A DNA stretch of 64,000 nt, taken from positions 47,751,079-47,815,078 of the forward strand of contig CM055096.1 in NCBI GenBank assembly GCA_029204225.1, read 5' to 3'. Position 1 is the first letter of the stretch, and every line of letters begins with the position of its first letter. The position numbers and the translations under genes are program-made. This stretch comes from Diphasiastrum complanatum (lineage: Eukaryota; Streptophyta; Lycopodiopsida; Lycopodiales; Lycopodiaceae). The notes below the pieces were generated by a model that worked only from the letters and a program-made list of their open reading frames with translations, was not told the origin of the DNA and made no database searches. Positions 47,376-59,990 of this stretch are shown in pieces.

Positions 47376-47566
47376 CTGATAATATAGTTGCTCTATTTTC
47401 ATGCATCTCCTTGTCTTGTGCCATTTGTTTTGATTGCTAGAATAGAATGTGTTCTATGATGTGTAGTCACGTGTCTAGATTCCTGTGAAGCTTCCGCGCA
47501 AAGGAAAATTCAAAGACACAAAATCATTCATAACAACAAAAACGAAAAAGGAACAATTTTGCGACA
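47376..47566 (+). mobile_element. Cop6 5' LTR, last 191 bp only
   Basis: Matches 50748-50938 of the complete 3' LTR with scattered substitutions, and ends GCGACA just before the primer site. The first ~590 bp of the LTR are missing. Confidence 0.9.
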
Positions 47567-47580
47567 TGGTATCAGAGCCA
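47567..47580 (+). promoter_or_regulatory. Cop6 primer-binding site (initiator tRNA-Met type)
   Basis: TGGTATCAGAGCCA directly after the LTR end. Confidence 0.95.
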
Positions 47581-47604
47581 CAGATCTGCTATCTGTCTCC
47601 AAGA

Positions 47605-50135
47605 TGGCAGATCTTGGCATTCGAATTTTATTTGATGGCAACACATGTCGTATGATCGAGAAAATGACAAACAAGTTGCTGACGGTCGGATGCAGAGAAG
47701 GAAGCCTCTACCACGCCAAGATAATCAATTACTCTGATAGCACATTAAATGCATTAGAAAATGAAGATCAGCTCTGGCATAGGAGAATGTATCATCTGAA
47801 CATGCGGAGCTTGTATGACATAAGCAAAAATGACATAGTCACAAGTCAGGCCCAAAACTGAGTTCTGCGAAGCCTATCAGAAAGACAAGCAACATTGGAA
47901 TCCATTCACGCATGAGGGAAGAAGAGCCAAGGAAGTTCTTGAGCTCGTCCACTCTGATGTCTATGGACCGATGAAGATGGATTCGCTCTCAGGTTCGAGG
48001 TATTTTCTGACGTTCATAGATGATTACAACCGGATGACCACGATCTTTTATTTGAAGAAGAAATCTGAAGTGTTTGATTCCTTCAAGAAGTTCGTGGCAT
48101 TTGTAGAGCGACACACCTCAAAAAGGATACAAATTCTCAGATCTGACAATGGAGGTGAATACAAAAGCAAAGAATTCTCAAAATTCTGCGAGGAACAGGG
48201 GATAGAACACCAGTTCACTCCTGCATACACACTAGAGTATAATGGTGTTGTAGAAAGAAGAAACAGAACGCTAGTCAAAGGAGCCAGATGCATGATGGCA
48301 CAGGCTCAATTGCCAAGTCAGTTCTGGGTTGAGGCAATAGCTGCAGCTGTACACCTACAGAACAGATCAACAATGACAGCGTTGGAAAACAAAACACCAT
48401 ACGAAATGTGGACAGGCATGAAACCTGATCTATCATATGTACGTGTGTTTGGATGTGCAGCATAAAAGCACATTCCAAAAGAAAAAAGAAACAAGCTCGA
48501 TGACAAATTAGAACAAATTATTATGGTCAGATACTCAAACGGAACGCAAGTGTACAGGCTCTACAACCCAACAACGAAAAAGGTTGTTTCGAGCAGAGTT
48601 GTGAAGTTTGATGAGTCTACATTTTCTAGAATGAAAGACAAAAGAGGCCATGAGAACTTCACACTGTTGCCTATTCAAGAGGGAGATCGAAGACAATCAT
48701 CAAATCAGAATGCAGAGCCACAGACTCTAGAGCAGCAAGAAGCAGAGGATCAACTCCACGAACAAGAAATGTTCGAACAACGACGAAACGAACCTAGAAG
48801 GTCAACAAGACAGAGAAGACCCCCAGATCGTTACTCTGACAATCTTCAGTGGAGTAAAAACACAAAATTTGAGTACTATAGCTTCATTGAAGAGCCAACT
48901 ACATATCAAGAAGCTATCCAGAGTCTAGAGGGAGAATTCTAGAAGCAGGCAATGTCAGAGGAGATCGAGTCGATGAGACGAAATGAGGCATGGACATTAG
49001 AGCCACTGTCAGAAAAGAGAAAAATAGTCAACTGCAAGTGGGTGTACAAGAAAAAGATGAAATCAGATGACACCATTGGCCGCTACAAGACAAGGCTTGT
49101 CGCGAAGGGCTACACGCAGAGATATGGTGTTGATTATTTCGACACATATTCACCGATGGTCAAGATGACAAGCATAAGACTACTCATTGCATACGCCACA
49201 CAGCACAATCTAGAAATTCACCAGATTGATGTGAAAATAGCCTTTCTCCACGGAGATCTAGAGGAGAAAATCTTCATGAAGTAGCCTGAAGGTTTTGAAG
49301 ATCCCGACAATCGACAATATGTCTGTCGATTGCAAAGATGCATCTATGGTTTAAAACATGCATCACGAGCTTGGTGTAAGAAGCTCGATAGTCTTCTGAA
49401 GTCTCTAGACTTCAATCCTACACAACTGAACTGTAATGTCTACATAAAAAGAGTAGGAAAAGATTTTGTGATACCGACAATCTTCGTGGATGATTCCCTA
49501 ATGATAGGAAATTTCTTGATGTTGATCAAAGACATGAAGAGTCAGATTTTTCAAAGTTATGAAATCACAGATCTTGGAGAAGCAACGAAATGCCTCGGGC
49601 TAGAGATCAAAAGAGATCGAACAAAGGGCGAAATGCACTTGAGAAAAACGAAAAAAAAAAAAATTCGAGCTGCACCACTACAGTGATGCGAACTGGACGA
49701 GCTGCAAAGATGACAGCAAGTCCATAATTGGAGGATGTACCATAGCGTGCCGAGCTGCAATCAGCTGGATATGCAAAAAGCAAACCTTGGTGGCTCAATC
49801 CTCTTGCGAAGCTGAATACGTCGCACCTTCAAAGGTGGCGAATGAGGTAGTGTGGCTGCAGATGATGCTGGAGGCAATCAAGATACCACAAGAAGGACCA
49901 AACACGATGATGATGGATTCTCAGAGTGTCATCTATTTGTCCCATAATCTTTTCTTCCATTCATAGACAAAACACATACCTCTAAAGTATCATCACATTC
50001 GAGATTTAATCTCGAAAGGAGAGCTCCAAGTCCAGTATATAAAATCAGAAGACATGATTGCAGATCTGCTCACGAAGCCGCTTGACAAGCCACTCTTTTT
50101 CAAGCAAATAAAGGCAATTGGATTAAACGTGCAAA
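47605..50135 (+). pseudogene. Cop6 copia polyprotein, gag/protease deleted, broken
   Basis: The frame opens at about 47605 with Met-Ala-Asp, as copia gags do, then passes straight into the protease end and integrase zinc-binding region (LWHRRMYHLN), so gag and most of protease are deleted. The integrase core (47971-48465) keeps HSDVYGP, RSDNGGEY and NGVVERRNR, hence all three DDE residues. A TAA at 48463-48465 and a TAG near 48942 follow. RT runs 48952-49686 (VNCKWVYKKKMKSD; palm motif FVDD) with a TAG at 49282-49284. Near 49660, after a poly(A) run, RT jumps to RNase H (YSDANWTSCKDD, SSCEAEYVA, ADLLTKPLDKPLFF), skipping the RT C-terminus. Confidence 0.92.
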
Positions 50136-50147
50136 GATGCAAGGTTC

Positions 50148-50938
50148 AAGAGGGAGTGTCAGAAATGGTGAACTCCTGCAACTTTGCCGCAACACGAACA
50201 CGAAGTGAAGGTCGAACGGAGAACAATTTGTGAAAGTCAACGTCCCTTGACTCGAAGGACAAATGATTCGCGAATCATTCGAGAATCGTAAACCTCCACG
50301 ACCACAACAATCACAAAGGGACGCAAAATGAAAAGATACAAAAGAAACGAAAAGAACAAAAGAAAACGAAAGAAACAAAGGGGAATCCTTTGCTTTGCCA
50401 GCTGACAGCTCAACGGGCTTGGAGTCCTAGACTTCACGCCCAGCTGAAACGGGTAGCAATGATGAAGATTAACTGACTAGTTGATTACCGTTAAATACTC
50501 TTGTAATTCTCTATTTAGCTATCTTGTAAACTCCACGCAATGGAGATAAGAACTATCCTTTCTGGATTAAATATATAGACAGAATTTCTATAAGAGACAG
50601 AGAGAGACATAGCGAGTAGAGCAGAAAAGAAAATAATAGAAACGAAAGAGCTGTGCATGAAAGTCTACCAACGAGCAGAACACAGCGAAAGAGTAGAGCG
50701 TCAGGCCGCCAACGAGCGAGACACTGACGATGTCGCTCCAAAATCAAACTGATAATACAGTTGCTCTATTTTCGTGCATCTCCTTGTCTTGTGCCATTTG
50801 TCTTGATTGCTAGAATAGAATGTTTTCTGTGATGTATAGTCGCGTGTCTAGGTTCTTGTGAAGCTTTTGCGCAAAGGAAAATTCAAAGACACAAAATAGT
50901 TCGCGACAACGAAACGAAAAAGGAACAGTTTTGCGACA
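50148..50938 (+). mobile_element. Cop6 polypurine tract and complete 3' LTR
   Basis: CAAGAGGGAG precedes the LTR 50157-50938 (782 bp), bounded TGTC...GACA. A TATA-like AAATATATAGA is near 50568. U3 contains ATTCGCGAATCATTCGAG (about 50269), similar to the Cop3 U3 motif. Confidence 0.9.
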
Positions 50939-50939
50939 G

Positions 50940-51775
50940 TTTGTGAGTCTTGTGTTTTGTCTAAGTCACATAGACTACCTTATACTAGATCTATATCTAG
51001 ATCTACAAAGCCTTTTCAAGTTGTACATTCAAATATTCATGGATTTACTACAATTAGAAATAGTGGAGCTAAAATGTATGTAACATTCATTGATGATTTT
51101 AGTAGATTTTGTTGGATCTAGCTACTAAAGAGCAAGGATGTGGTGTATGATGTCTTTATCAAGTTCAAGAATGCAAGGGAGAACCAATTTTCCACAAGGA
51201 TCAAGTGCTTAAGGAGTGACAATGGTGGTGAGTACATATCTACCAAGTTCAAGGCCTTTTGTGATGAGCATGGGATCAAGAGGGAGTATACAACATCAAG
51301 GACCCCACAACAAAATGAAGTGGCCGAAAGGAAGAATGGGACTTTATGTAAAAGTACTAAAGCTATGAGGTTAAGTGCTAATCTTGACAAACCATTTTGG
51401 GATCAAGCTTTGTTATGTGCCAATTTCTTGTGCAATAGGTGGCCGAGTGCTATTTTGGATGGAAGGACACCTTTTGAGATGCTATTTAAGAGGAGGCCGA
51501 GTGCCAACTTTCTAAGAACCTTTGGATGCACATGCTATGTCAACATTACTCTTGATAATAGGAACAAGGAGGATCCATCTTCAATAAGAGGTATTTTTGC
51601 TGGATATAGTGAGGTGATTAAGCTTCAACAACACACAAAGGATGGTAACAATTTGGAGCTAGTCAAGAGCATCAAAGGAGAGGTAATTGTCAAAGATGTT
51701 ATGGATCTATTTTTGTAGCTTATTGAAGACTCAAGTAAGGTCAAAGGAGAAGCAAGGAAGTGTTGTTCAAGTCTA
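50940..51775 (+). pseudogene. Cop5 copia integrase, right part
   Basis: Opens inside the integrase zinc finger (CESCVLSKSHRLPYTRS), then KPFQVVHSNIHG, FIDDFSRFCW and a TAG at about 51120. From 51140 the core continues (CLRSDNGGEYISTKFKAF; AERKNGTLCKSTKAM) and runs to 51718 through the C-terminal region GCTCYVNI. It is likely separated from the gag at 41560-41867 by insertion of Gyp3 and Cop6, with loss of the intervening ~1 kb. No RT follows: the sequence changes to a Gyp2-type LTR at about 51831. Confidence 0.8.
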
Positions 51776-51830
51776 CTTTACTTTTTCTATCTCATGTTTG
51801 AGCATTTTCATGTGGATGTGTGCAAACCTA

Positions 51831-52666
51831 TTCCCGACATCAACGCCACTGTAGGGTCGAAGATCTTGCGTAGTATAGCCCTTCCGTCTGTCAACAAGGG
51901 TTAGTTCACTGGATAGGTACCTAGCTATGCATAGATGCTACTTTTACTTAGTTTCCTACTTTTTGTCTAACTCTACCTCCCCTAACTCTACTCACACTAA
52001 CTCTACTCCCATAACTAACTTCATCATGATTTTGGGTGAAGAGAGAGGATAGAATAGAAGAGGAAGAAGAAAGAGAAGAGAGAAAGAGAGAGAGATGAGA
52101 TGGAGGTTAGCTCAAATGCTCAATTTCATTGCATATGAAAAAACCTTAACTAGCATAAACCAACAAGCATGGGAAATGGAAATAACAAGCAATCATAACA
52201 AGAGCATAAGCAAGAGTGATTAGCAAATGAGGATGCTTGAGCTCTCAAAATGATGGAGTCTCCTCCTCTCTATTAAACATAAAAATAGAGTACAAATGGT
52301 GTCTTTTTATAAAATGCGGAAGGCCCTTGCCCCAAAATCCTATTGGCTAATATTTGCATTGATCCTATCCATTCATCTTGGACCCAACTTGATCCAAGGG
52401 TCCACAAAAAGTACATTGAAATTCACAAGATTCATGTGAGTCCCAATTTGGACCCAACTCTAAAAAGTAATCTTTTAAGTTTAAAAAATGACTTTGGGCC
52501 TCTAGTTTTATTTTAATTCAAAGGCCCAAGTCTATTTTATTTTATTTAAACTTAAGCTTGCATGCTCATTGGGCCACGGGCTTATACGCGCATGATGTCA
52601 TGTCCTCGCAACACATTTTACTGGTTGATTTTATCTATTTACAATTTATTGGGAATACTCCCAACA
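51831..52666 (-). mobile_element. second LTR of the Gyp2 family, with primer-site remnant
   Basis: 51850-52666 (817 bp) aligns end to end with the 818-bp Gyp2 LTR, from CCCTACA to TGTTGGGAGTATTCCC on the minus strand. Just outside, 51831-51848 reads as a decayed tRNA-Asp primer site (TGGCGTTGATGTCGGG). On that side a few leader bases remain, then copia sequence. On the other side it meets Cop7 directly at 52667. Confidence 0.88.
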
Positions 52667-52931
52667 GTCCTAACATTGCTTATGCTATGTTCAAGATGAG
52701 CCAATTCGGCACAAATCCAGGCTCGACACATTGGAAGACTGCAAAACAAATTTTGCAATATCTTCAATTAACAAGAGATTATGGTTTGTGTTATTGTTGT
52801 GATGTAGGGTTCCAAATGCTGAACGAAAGACATGGTTGCTGACATTTTCACAAAGGCCTTAGACAAAGGTCTATTCGAGAAACAGAGGAGCAGTCTTGGA
52901 GTCGTCAAGCTATCATGCTTTGAGAGGGAGC
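52667..52931 (+). pseudogene. Cop7 copia RT/RNase H end, internally deleted
   Basis: Reads SPNIAYAMFKMSQFGTNPGS, then KQILQYLQLTRDYGLCYCC. It then jumps after GFQ to the RNase H tail (ADIFTKALDKGLFEKQ) in another frame, so most of RNase H is deleted. A polypurine tract TTGAGAGGGAG ends at 52930. Confidence 0.88.
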
Positions 52932-53757
52932 TGAAGAAATAAAACGTTTCTAGTGCCAAAGCTTTGCTAGCTTTCAATCTTGAACTTTTTACAAAAGGCG
53001 ACACGACACGACACGACACAACACGAAATGAAATTAGTCGTGCTCCTCAACTGCCCAAGAAGATCAGCTAAGTACCAAGGGGTACAAGTATTTGATCAGA
53101 TATCATGACATCAGCAGAAGTAACCTAGGTCATGGCTAATCTGCCACTCTTGTAATTCGCAATTAGTTGTAGATGTTTAATCTTTCTAAGTAAGTTACAC
53201 GACGCGACAAAAAGTTCACGAATATATACTTTCTGTTTGATGCATAATGCAGTAAGGAAGACAAGAAGTTAGAAGATGAAAAATACAGAATACAAGTCTG
53301 CCTATGTGCGAGACAATTATGTAGAGGATTTATAGATCCAGAAGTCCGCTAGTAAGAGAGACATTATTTGTGAGAGAACTATATTTCTCTCACGCCAATG
53401 CACTGTGTGGATCTATCGCACAGTGCTTAAAAAATTGAAAAAATCAATAGATGATATTGTGGCTGTTGTGCACATATTACTCTGCATGATTGTATGATCT
53501 TGAATGTATTTTTGTCTACTACTATTCGTGTGTCTGATTCACTTGTCTATTCAATTCCGCACTTTGGTTTGATCTTGTTGAATGCTATATTAATTTGTTA
53601 ACGTAGATCAGTAGTGTCTGTCTACTCTCTGAAGGATTGTAGGAATGATATAGCCATAGTGACCAGCAATCATATCTGAATTTCTGATGAACTGATTTTG
53701 TTCACGAATGCTTTCGCTTTGTGTTTCGCTTCACTTGATAGCTATGTGTTTTGTTTT
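52932..53757 (+). mobile_element. Cop7 3' LTR
   Basis: Starts TGAAGAAATAAAACG after the polypurine tract. It includes a short (cgaca)n run at 52996-53025 and late T-rich sequence. The end is placed where minus-strand Cop8 begins and is uncertain. Confidence 0.6.
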
Positions 53758-54600
53758 TAGTGAAATACAGGATCTTTCATAAGATAGATTGCTGAAGTGT
53801 TATCCATTAACAAGACATAAGGTTCAAAAATAGATTTATCAAATCCTTCTAGCATCTGTTTGATCCAAATCAGCTCATTTGCCATCTTAGCTACTGCTAC
53901 ATATTCGGCCTCACAGAAAGATTGAGCTACTGCTGTTTGCTTCTTGCTTATCCAGAGTATGGCTGCGCCAGATGCTAGTGTACAATCTCCTGAAATGCTT
54001 TTGTTATCATCCTTCATGGATGCCCAGCTTGCGTCACTGTAAGATTCGATGTGAAATCCAGCTTCCTTCAAATAACACAATCCATAGTCTTTTGTTTTCT
54101 GGAGATGTTGCACTACTCTTTTTGCTAACTTCCAATGTAACGATCCTGGGTTCTGATTAAATTGGCTCAACTTGTATATTGCAAATGCTATATCAGGTCT
54201 GGTGTTGTCTGCAAGATATAATAATGATCCAATCAGCCTGCGATAGGGTGTCTTGGCCATTCGCTTCTCTTCTTTGAGAGTCTGCAGACAATCTGCCTTG
54301 CTCAGTATTGTTTCAGATATCATGGGAGTATATACACCTATGCATTCGAGCATGTTGAAAAATCTTCAATTATTTTCAGAGTATACTTTCGTTGGTGAAA
54401 ATATAACTTACCACCTTCAAAGTTTCTTTCGATCTGCAGACCTAGATAGATTCTTGCTTCTCCTAGGTCGACGATCTCAAATATTTCAGAAATGTTTCTT
54501 TTGACATCTGAAATTAACTCATCTTTTTTTGAGAAAATTAGAGTATCATCAACATAAACAGCTAGAATAATAATTGTTAGCCGATATTTTCGCACAAAAA
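53758..54600 (-). pseudogene. Cop8 copia RT/RNase H fragment, sister of Cop3
   Basis: 54595-54338 holds the RT palm with an intact YVDD (ILAVYVDDTLIFSKKDEL). 54353-53757 continues through RT and RNase H (TRPDIAFAIYKLSQFNQNPG, SYSDASWASMKDDNKS, CEAEYVAVAKMANELIW) to DPVFH. The translation is very close to Cop3 25311-26300, so both belong to one family, but this copy is inverted and lacks LTRs. The two RT pieces overlap in different frames. Confidence 0.92.
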
Positions 54601-56269
54601 ATCGGACTATTTTTAGAGCAATTTCACAGTTTTATATAAAAATCGGCATGAAAAAACGACTATTACTGGTAAAATCGGCACACAGTTGCTCGTAGAAGTG
54701 GGTCCCAACCCGCCTAAAATGTGGCTAGAGCATATTTTGAGGCCTTAGAAATGGCCCATAGGCTAGTTTACGGCCTTAGAATTGGCCCGATTATACTAGC
54801 CGGCAAGGTCGAGCAAATTTTCAATGTACTCCGTTACTTTTATTAATGAAAAATAGCCTACTGTGTTTTTCAGAGAACCGGTTGCCTTGAAGAAACCCCA
54901 AGTCATGAGTGCTCGCCAGTAACAACACACAGGAAAAACCGGCAAAATCAACTCACAACGAACGGTCGAAAATTATGGGATAGGGTCAAGGAAACTGTAG
55001 CAAAAATATTGGCAAATTCTAGTGCAAGTCGAAATGACACACTGATAGACAAACCACCTTGACGGCTTGAGCCATGGGCCACAAACACGCAAAAGGAAAA
55101 TACAAGTGGAGGCCAAAAGTGCATACCAAAAATATCCTACCTAAAAGAAATAGGGGTTGACCACAAGTAGCAAAGAGGACTACCCAATCAAGAAAGACAA
55201 GCAAGTGAAGTACTTGCCATTTGCACCACCAACAAGTGCAAAAGAGAAAAGTGGCTCACACAAGTGGTACCCCGGTACTAGTGAACCAAAACATCTTTTC
55301 AAAACAAAGGGGGTACCACTTCAAGTCCAATCACAACTAAGAGCCATGTACAAAGCGGGACACCTTTCATGAAAGGCTTGAAGAGTGAAAATTTGGCATT
55401 GTGAAGGGGAAAGCTTGGAGGGATGCCTATAAAGAGGAGGGGCTTCTTCTTGAACCAACGTGGGAGAATGGAAGAATGTTGAGCGGAAGGGTGAGATGAT
55501 GAAGGAGAACTTCTGTTTGTATGTTATTGGTAGAGTGAGTTGTGGTTAGTCTTTGGCAATGTTACGTGAGAGAGGATGGCTATGAGGGAACCGCCATTAT
55601 GTGGATTATGCAAAACAGTGAGTTGATTTTAGAATAAGGTGTTCTTTGAGAGAGAGGGAGGGAGTTTATGTCATGATCAAAGTTCGTGAGGATCCATTCT
55701 GTAAGGGAGAAAAAGTTCTTCTTTCCATGTTTTAGGAGCCAGCTTCATGAGAGGGTGAGGCCATGATTTTTTGGGGTCCACCGTAGAGGGAGGGAGATGG
55801 CTCGATCCACAAGAGAGGAAAGTAATAGTCCCTTTTGAGAGAGAAAGGGATGGTTTTACAAATTCTGTGCATGAACACCAGAGAGCCATGGGTAGCTACT
55901 GCCAGTTGATCGTTGTTTCAGATATGTAAGTTCTACTGTCAAAGCATCATCCTAGAGCTACAATCAGACCACTCACTCTAAAGCCTTCTGAACAAGAGTG
56001 AAGACCATAAAATCACAACACAAATTTGAGAATACTCAAGATATGCCTCCAAAACCAAGATCTTGCCTCATTGATTTTTCAAAGTGGATCCATCATGGAT
56101 TAAATACAAAAATCATCATACGCTCTCTCTAAGACACTTCCAGCACGTGTGAGACAGGTCATAGTGCTTATCCATATGCACTTTGGCTAAGATTCCATTA
56201 ATTTGCCACATCATCATTGGTGGCTTGTGTTGACCTTCTAGATTCCTACAAATTAGGAGATAGGTCCTA
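54601..56269. other. unclassified repeat-like DNA
   Basis: No recognised coding domain. It contains ccgattttt-like and gaaaatc motifs, purine-rich gagagagggaggga near 55650, and short frames at 55157-55372 and 55677-55889 that match nothing I know. Confidence 0.4.
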
Positions 56270-56790
56270 CAATCTAGGAGATTTGACTTTTGACATGTAT
56301 GAAATCTATATACATAACGAATGACTTGATTGTTGAAGAAGTCAAGGAAGTCGGAGACTTTGATGTCGAATGAATAAGTTGAGGAAGTCGGAGACTTCGA
56401 TGTTGAATGACATGATTTGTTGAAGAAGTCAAAGAAGTTGAAGACTTCGATGTCGAATGACTTGATTTGTTGAAGAAGTTGAGGAAGTCGGAGACTAAAG
56501 AGACTTCCGTGTCGAATGACTTGATTTGTTGAAGAAGTCGAGGGTGATCAGGCTTTCGATGTTCTTCATGATGCTTTGACATTCGAATGTAGAATTAGAC
56601 AAGAATGGATACCATTTGATGTAGATCAGCCGGAAAGTCGATGAAGTCGACATTCAAATAGTTCGGCTGATTCGATTCGGTTCTGTGTAGAAATTGTAGG
56701 TTCTTGAACTGCTTGCAGAAACCCATGTATTTTATCAGGTATTATTCAAGGAGACAACTGTGGACTTAATTTTCAACAGTCCCTCTTAAG
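56270..56790 (-). mobile_element. Cop9 3' LTR start, with U3 repeats and polypurine tract
   Basis: On the minus strand the polypurine tract CTTAAGAGGGAC (56790-56779) precedes TGTTGAAAATT at 56778. Within the LTR, 56560-56330 is an array of gacttc/caacaaatcaag units related to that at 18233-18470, followed by TATATAG near 56310. The far end is not defined. Confidence 0.7.
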
Positions 56791-57119
56791 GTCACAGTTG
56801 GTGTCTTGGTATCTTCATCAGGTTCAGCATGCTGAAAAATTTCTGATGCTTCATCTTGGGAGCTCTTTGGTGAAGATGTCTGCAACCATTTCTGTTGTGG
56901 AGCAATATTGAAGGATCACTTGCCTTGAGAAAACTTTCTCCTGAATGAAATGATACTGGATTTCTATGTGCTTATACTTGCCATGAAATCTGGAATTCAA
57001 CGACAGTGAAATACAACTCAAGTTGTTGCATAGAATGGTGGTAACATTGAACTGAGTGTGATATAAGTTGTAAAGTAATAACCTGATTCATACAGCTTCT
57101 TTTAAAGCTTGACATGCTA

Positions 57120-58073
57120 CGATGTACTCTGCCTCTGTTGAAAAAAACGTAACTGATTTTTGCTTCCTTGAGCTCCAGGAAATCGGTCCCCCTACCAGAT
57201 AGAAACAAAACCCGGAGGTTAGATTTTCTGGTGGAGACTATTCCTTCCCAGTCTGAGTCGGAGTAGCCTCACAGGATGAGTGGGTCGATAACATTCCATC
57301 ATAACACAGAATGTGATCTAAACTTCCTTGAATATATCTCATCACTCTCTTTAATGCTTTCCAAGGAGAGATTCTAGGATTAGACATGAATTGACTTAAC
57401 ATGCTAACAATATATGCTAAATCTGGTCTAGTACCTATAGCATTGCATACATGAAATATTTGATTCGTGAATGACAAGGGTACTTTGCTAAGTCGACTAC
57501 TTCACTATCGGTCTCAACACAAGAAGGTTTAGTCAATCCAATACTTGGATCCCTTGGTGTATCAATTGGTTTGCAATCAGACATATGAAATTTTTCTAAA
57601 ATGCCTTTTAGATATTTCTGCTGGCTAAGATAGACCTTCTTCTGATGTCTATTTTTAGTAATTTGAATTCCTAGCAAATAATGGACAACGCCTAGATCAG
57701 TCATGTCAAATTTCTTTGGCAGACCACTCTTAGTAGTGTGCAGTAGGAAAGTGTCGTTAGACAAAATAAATGCATCGTCTACGTAAAGAGTTATGTGGAC
57801 TGAATGGACACCTATATGCTTGGAATAAATATTACAATCAGCTGAATTGTTTGCAAAATCCAATTGAATGAGATAAGAGTTGATTTTATTGAACCATGCT
57901 CTTGCGGCTTGTTTCAGACCATAGATTGCTTTGCTTTGTGTAGCTTGCAGACGTGCATTTCGAGGTCTTCTGTGGCTGCTAATGCAATCAAAGTCCTGAT
58001 TGACTACATTTTGATAACTGGACGGAGAATTTCTTGGTAATCCACTCCTTGGACTTGAGTGGCCACCAGCCAT
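57120..58073 (-). pseudogene. Cop9 copia RT/RNase H fragment
   Basis: 58073-57435 contains KAIYGLKQAARAWFNKINSY, the palm motif YVDD (HITLYVDDAFILSND), MTDLGVVHYLLGIQI and MSDCKPIDTP. A neighbouring frame, 57477-57238, gives GTRPDLAYIVSMLSQFMSNP and the SPWKALKRVMRYIQG block before RNase H. The RNase H Glu/Asp blocks near 57150 are degraded. The RT N-terminal half is missing upstream. Confidence 0.9.
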
Positions 58074-58159
58074 GCTTTCTATTTTGCAATGAAACCATCA
58101 GAATTGATCTTCTTGAAGATTCACTTGTTGTCAGATGGAATTCTTTCGATGAATGATGA

Positions 58160-59990
58160 GAAAATGAGTGACGAACAAGTCCTCAACTATCTCGATAATA
58201 AATGATTTGCGCCTAAAATGATCCCAAAGGAAGTTAAATCCCTGCGCCCTATGGCTCATATACAACTTACCTCCAAGGTAGTCAACACAGTGGCCTATAG
58301 GCCCAAACCCAAGGTGTACTAATGGGAAGAGCTTCCAGACGAAGTCTGCAATGCCATAGACGAAGAGTTAATTCGAGAGGCAACCACACCCACAACAACC
58401 CACAAAACCTCGGTTACACAAACAGAAGATGATCGACACACAATTAACCAAGAGACAAAAACAAATGCGTGCTAAACTTAAATAGCCCATCCAACCTTTA
58501 GCAGAAACTCAAAAGGCCCATCTGAGTGAAAGAGCTTCTAGCTCTGGTAGTAAAGCACCATCAATAATTCCCAAAGTTTCTGAGAACTTTGTGGATCTGC
58601 ATTTTGATATACCAAATTTTTTAAGGATGACATGCTCAACGATGTTGTTATACAACTGTCCCAACCAAAGCAGGAGCCTACACATGCTTCCCCATCTTTT
58701 GAAGGACATGCTAAGACAATCCAACTAAAGCTTAAGGATTCTGATGAAGACATGAATCGTTTTGTTCATGTCGGAGCGTGCCCAAGAAAATGGCAAGTCG
58801 TATCTGCATTGATCTAAAAGATCTTAACATGGTTACTAAAAAAGACCATTTCCCATTGCCTTTAACGACAGAAATTCTAGAAGAAATGGTGGGAGCTGAA
58901 GCTTTCAGCTTCTTAGATCGATTTAGTGGCTATTTTCTAGTCCAAATAGCCAATGAGGATCGACATAAAATGGCTTGCGCCACGGAATATGGCATTTATG
59001 CTTACAATATAATGCCTTTTGGCTTATGCAATGCCCCATCCATGTTCCAACACATCATGCAAATGGTGTTTCAAGATTTGCTACATTAGATTGTTGAGAT
59101 TTATCTTGATGATTTGGGTGTACATTCTTCGGCTGGTATACACCTCGAAGTACTCAAAAGATCTTCATTCATTGTTGAAGGTTTGGAATATCACTTAGCC
59201 CTAAGAAGTGCCAATCTGGATAATACATGGGGTTGTACTCGGACATATCATATCAAAGGACAGAATCAAGGTCATAGTTGAGATGCCCTTACCTACGACC
59301 GCAAAGGAAGTATATGTTTTTCTAGGCCATAATAACTACTACCGCATCTTCATAATCGACTATGCCGACAAGGCATGACTCATTTATTTGGTTGTGGTTG
59401 AACGAATTAAAGCTTTTGAGGACCTGAAGACTGCTCTCACTACCACGCCAATACTCCGTTCCCCTGATTACACGAAAAAATTCCATGTGCATACTGACGC
59501 AGATAAGTATGCTATTGGAGGTATCTTAGCACAACCGGACGAGTATAACAAAGACTTGCCGAAACGTTTCTTGAGCAGACAACTGGTGCCTACTGAAGTA
59601 AACTATACAACAACCAAACGCGAAGCACTGTCTATGGTCTATGTCGTTCAACAATTGCCACATTATTTACTAGGCCAAACCTTTGCTTTTTACACTAACC
59701 ATCAAGCTCTGTTATATATTGTAAATAAGTCTTGTAAAACCGAAAGAATAGCCCGATGGCTATTAAACCTTGAAGAATTTAACTTCAGAGTTGTCGTATG
59801 GAAAGACACACAACACTTCATGGCAGACCACCTTTCCCGACTTCCAAATGTTGAAGAACCCGATGTACCAGTCAATGATAATCTACATGATGCATGTCTT
59901 TTTCAAATCGACACTACACCCCTTTGGGCTGAGGAGATCACTCAATCCCTTACCATTGGGAGACTAAAGAAGGGCCAAATCAAGTAGCAA
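58160..59990 (+). pseudogene. Gyp5 gypsy RT and RNase H, broken
   Basis: The protease/RT linker is in pieces before 58778. RT: CIDLKDLNMVTKKDHFPLPL, FSFLDRFSGYFLVQI, MPFGLCNAPSMFQ, then after a TAG at 59087-59089 the palm motif YLDD (VEIYLDDLGVHS). The RT C-terminus is frame-shifted. RNase H (59388-59987) is intact in reading: FHVHTDADKYAIGGILAQP, SMVYVVQQLPHYLLGQTFAF, ERIARWLLNLEEFNF, HFMADHLSRLPN. No integrase follows. The style matches Gyp4 on the other strand, but the sequences differ, so they are separate families. Confidence 0.92.
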
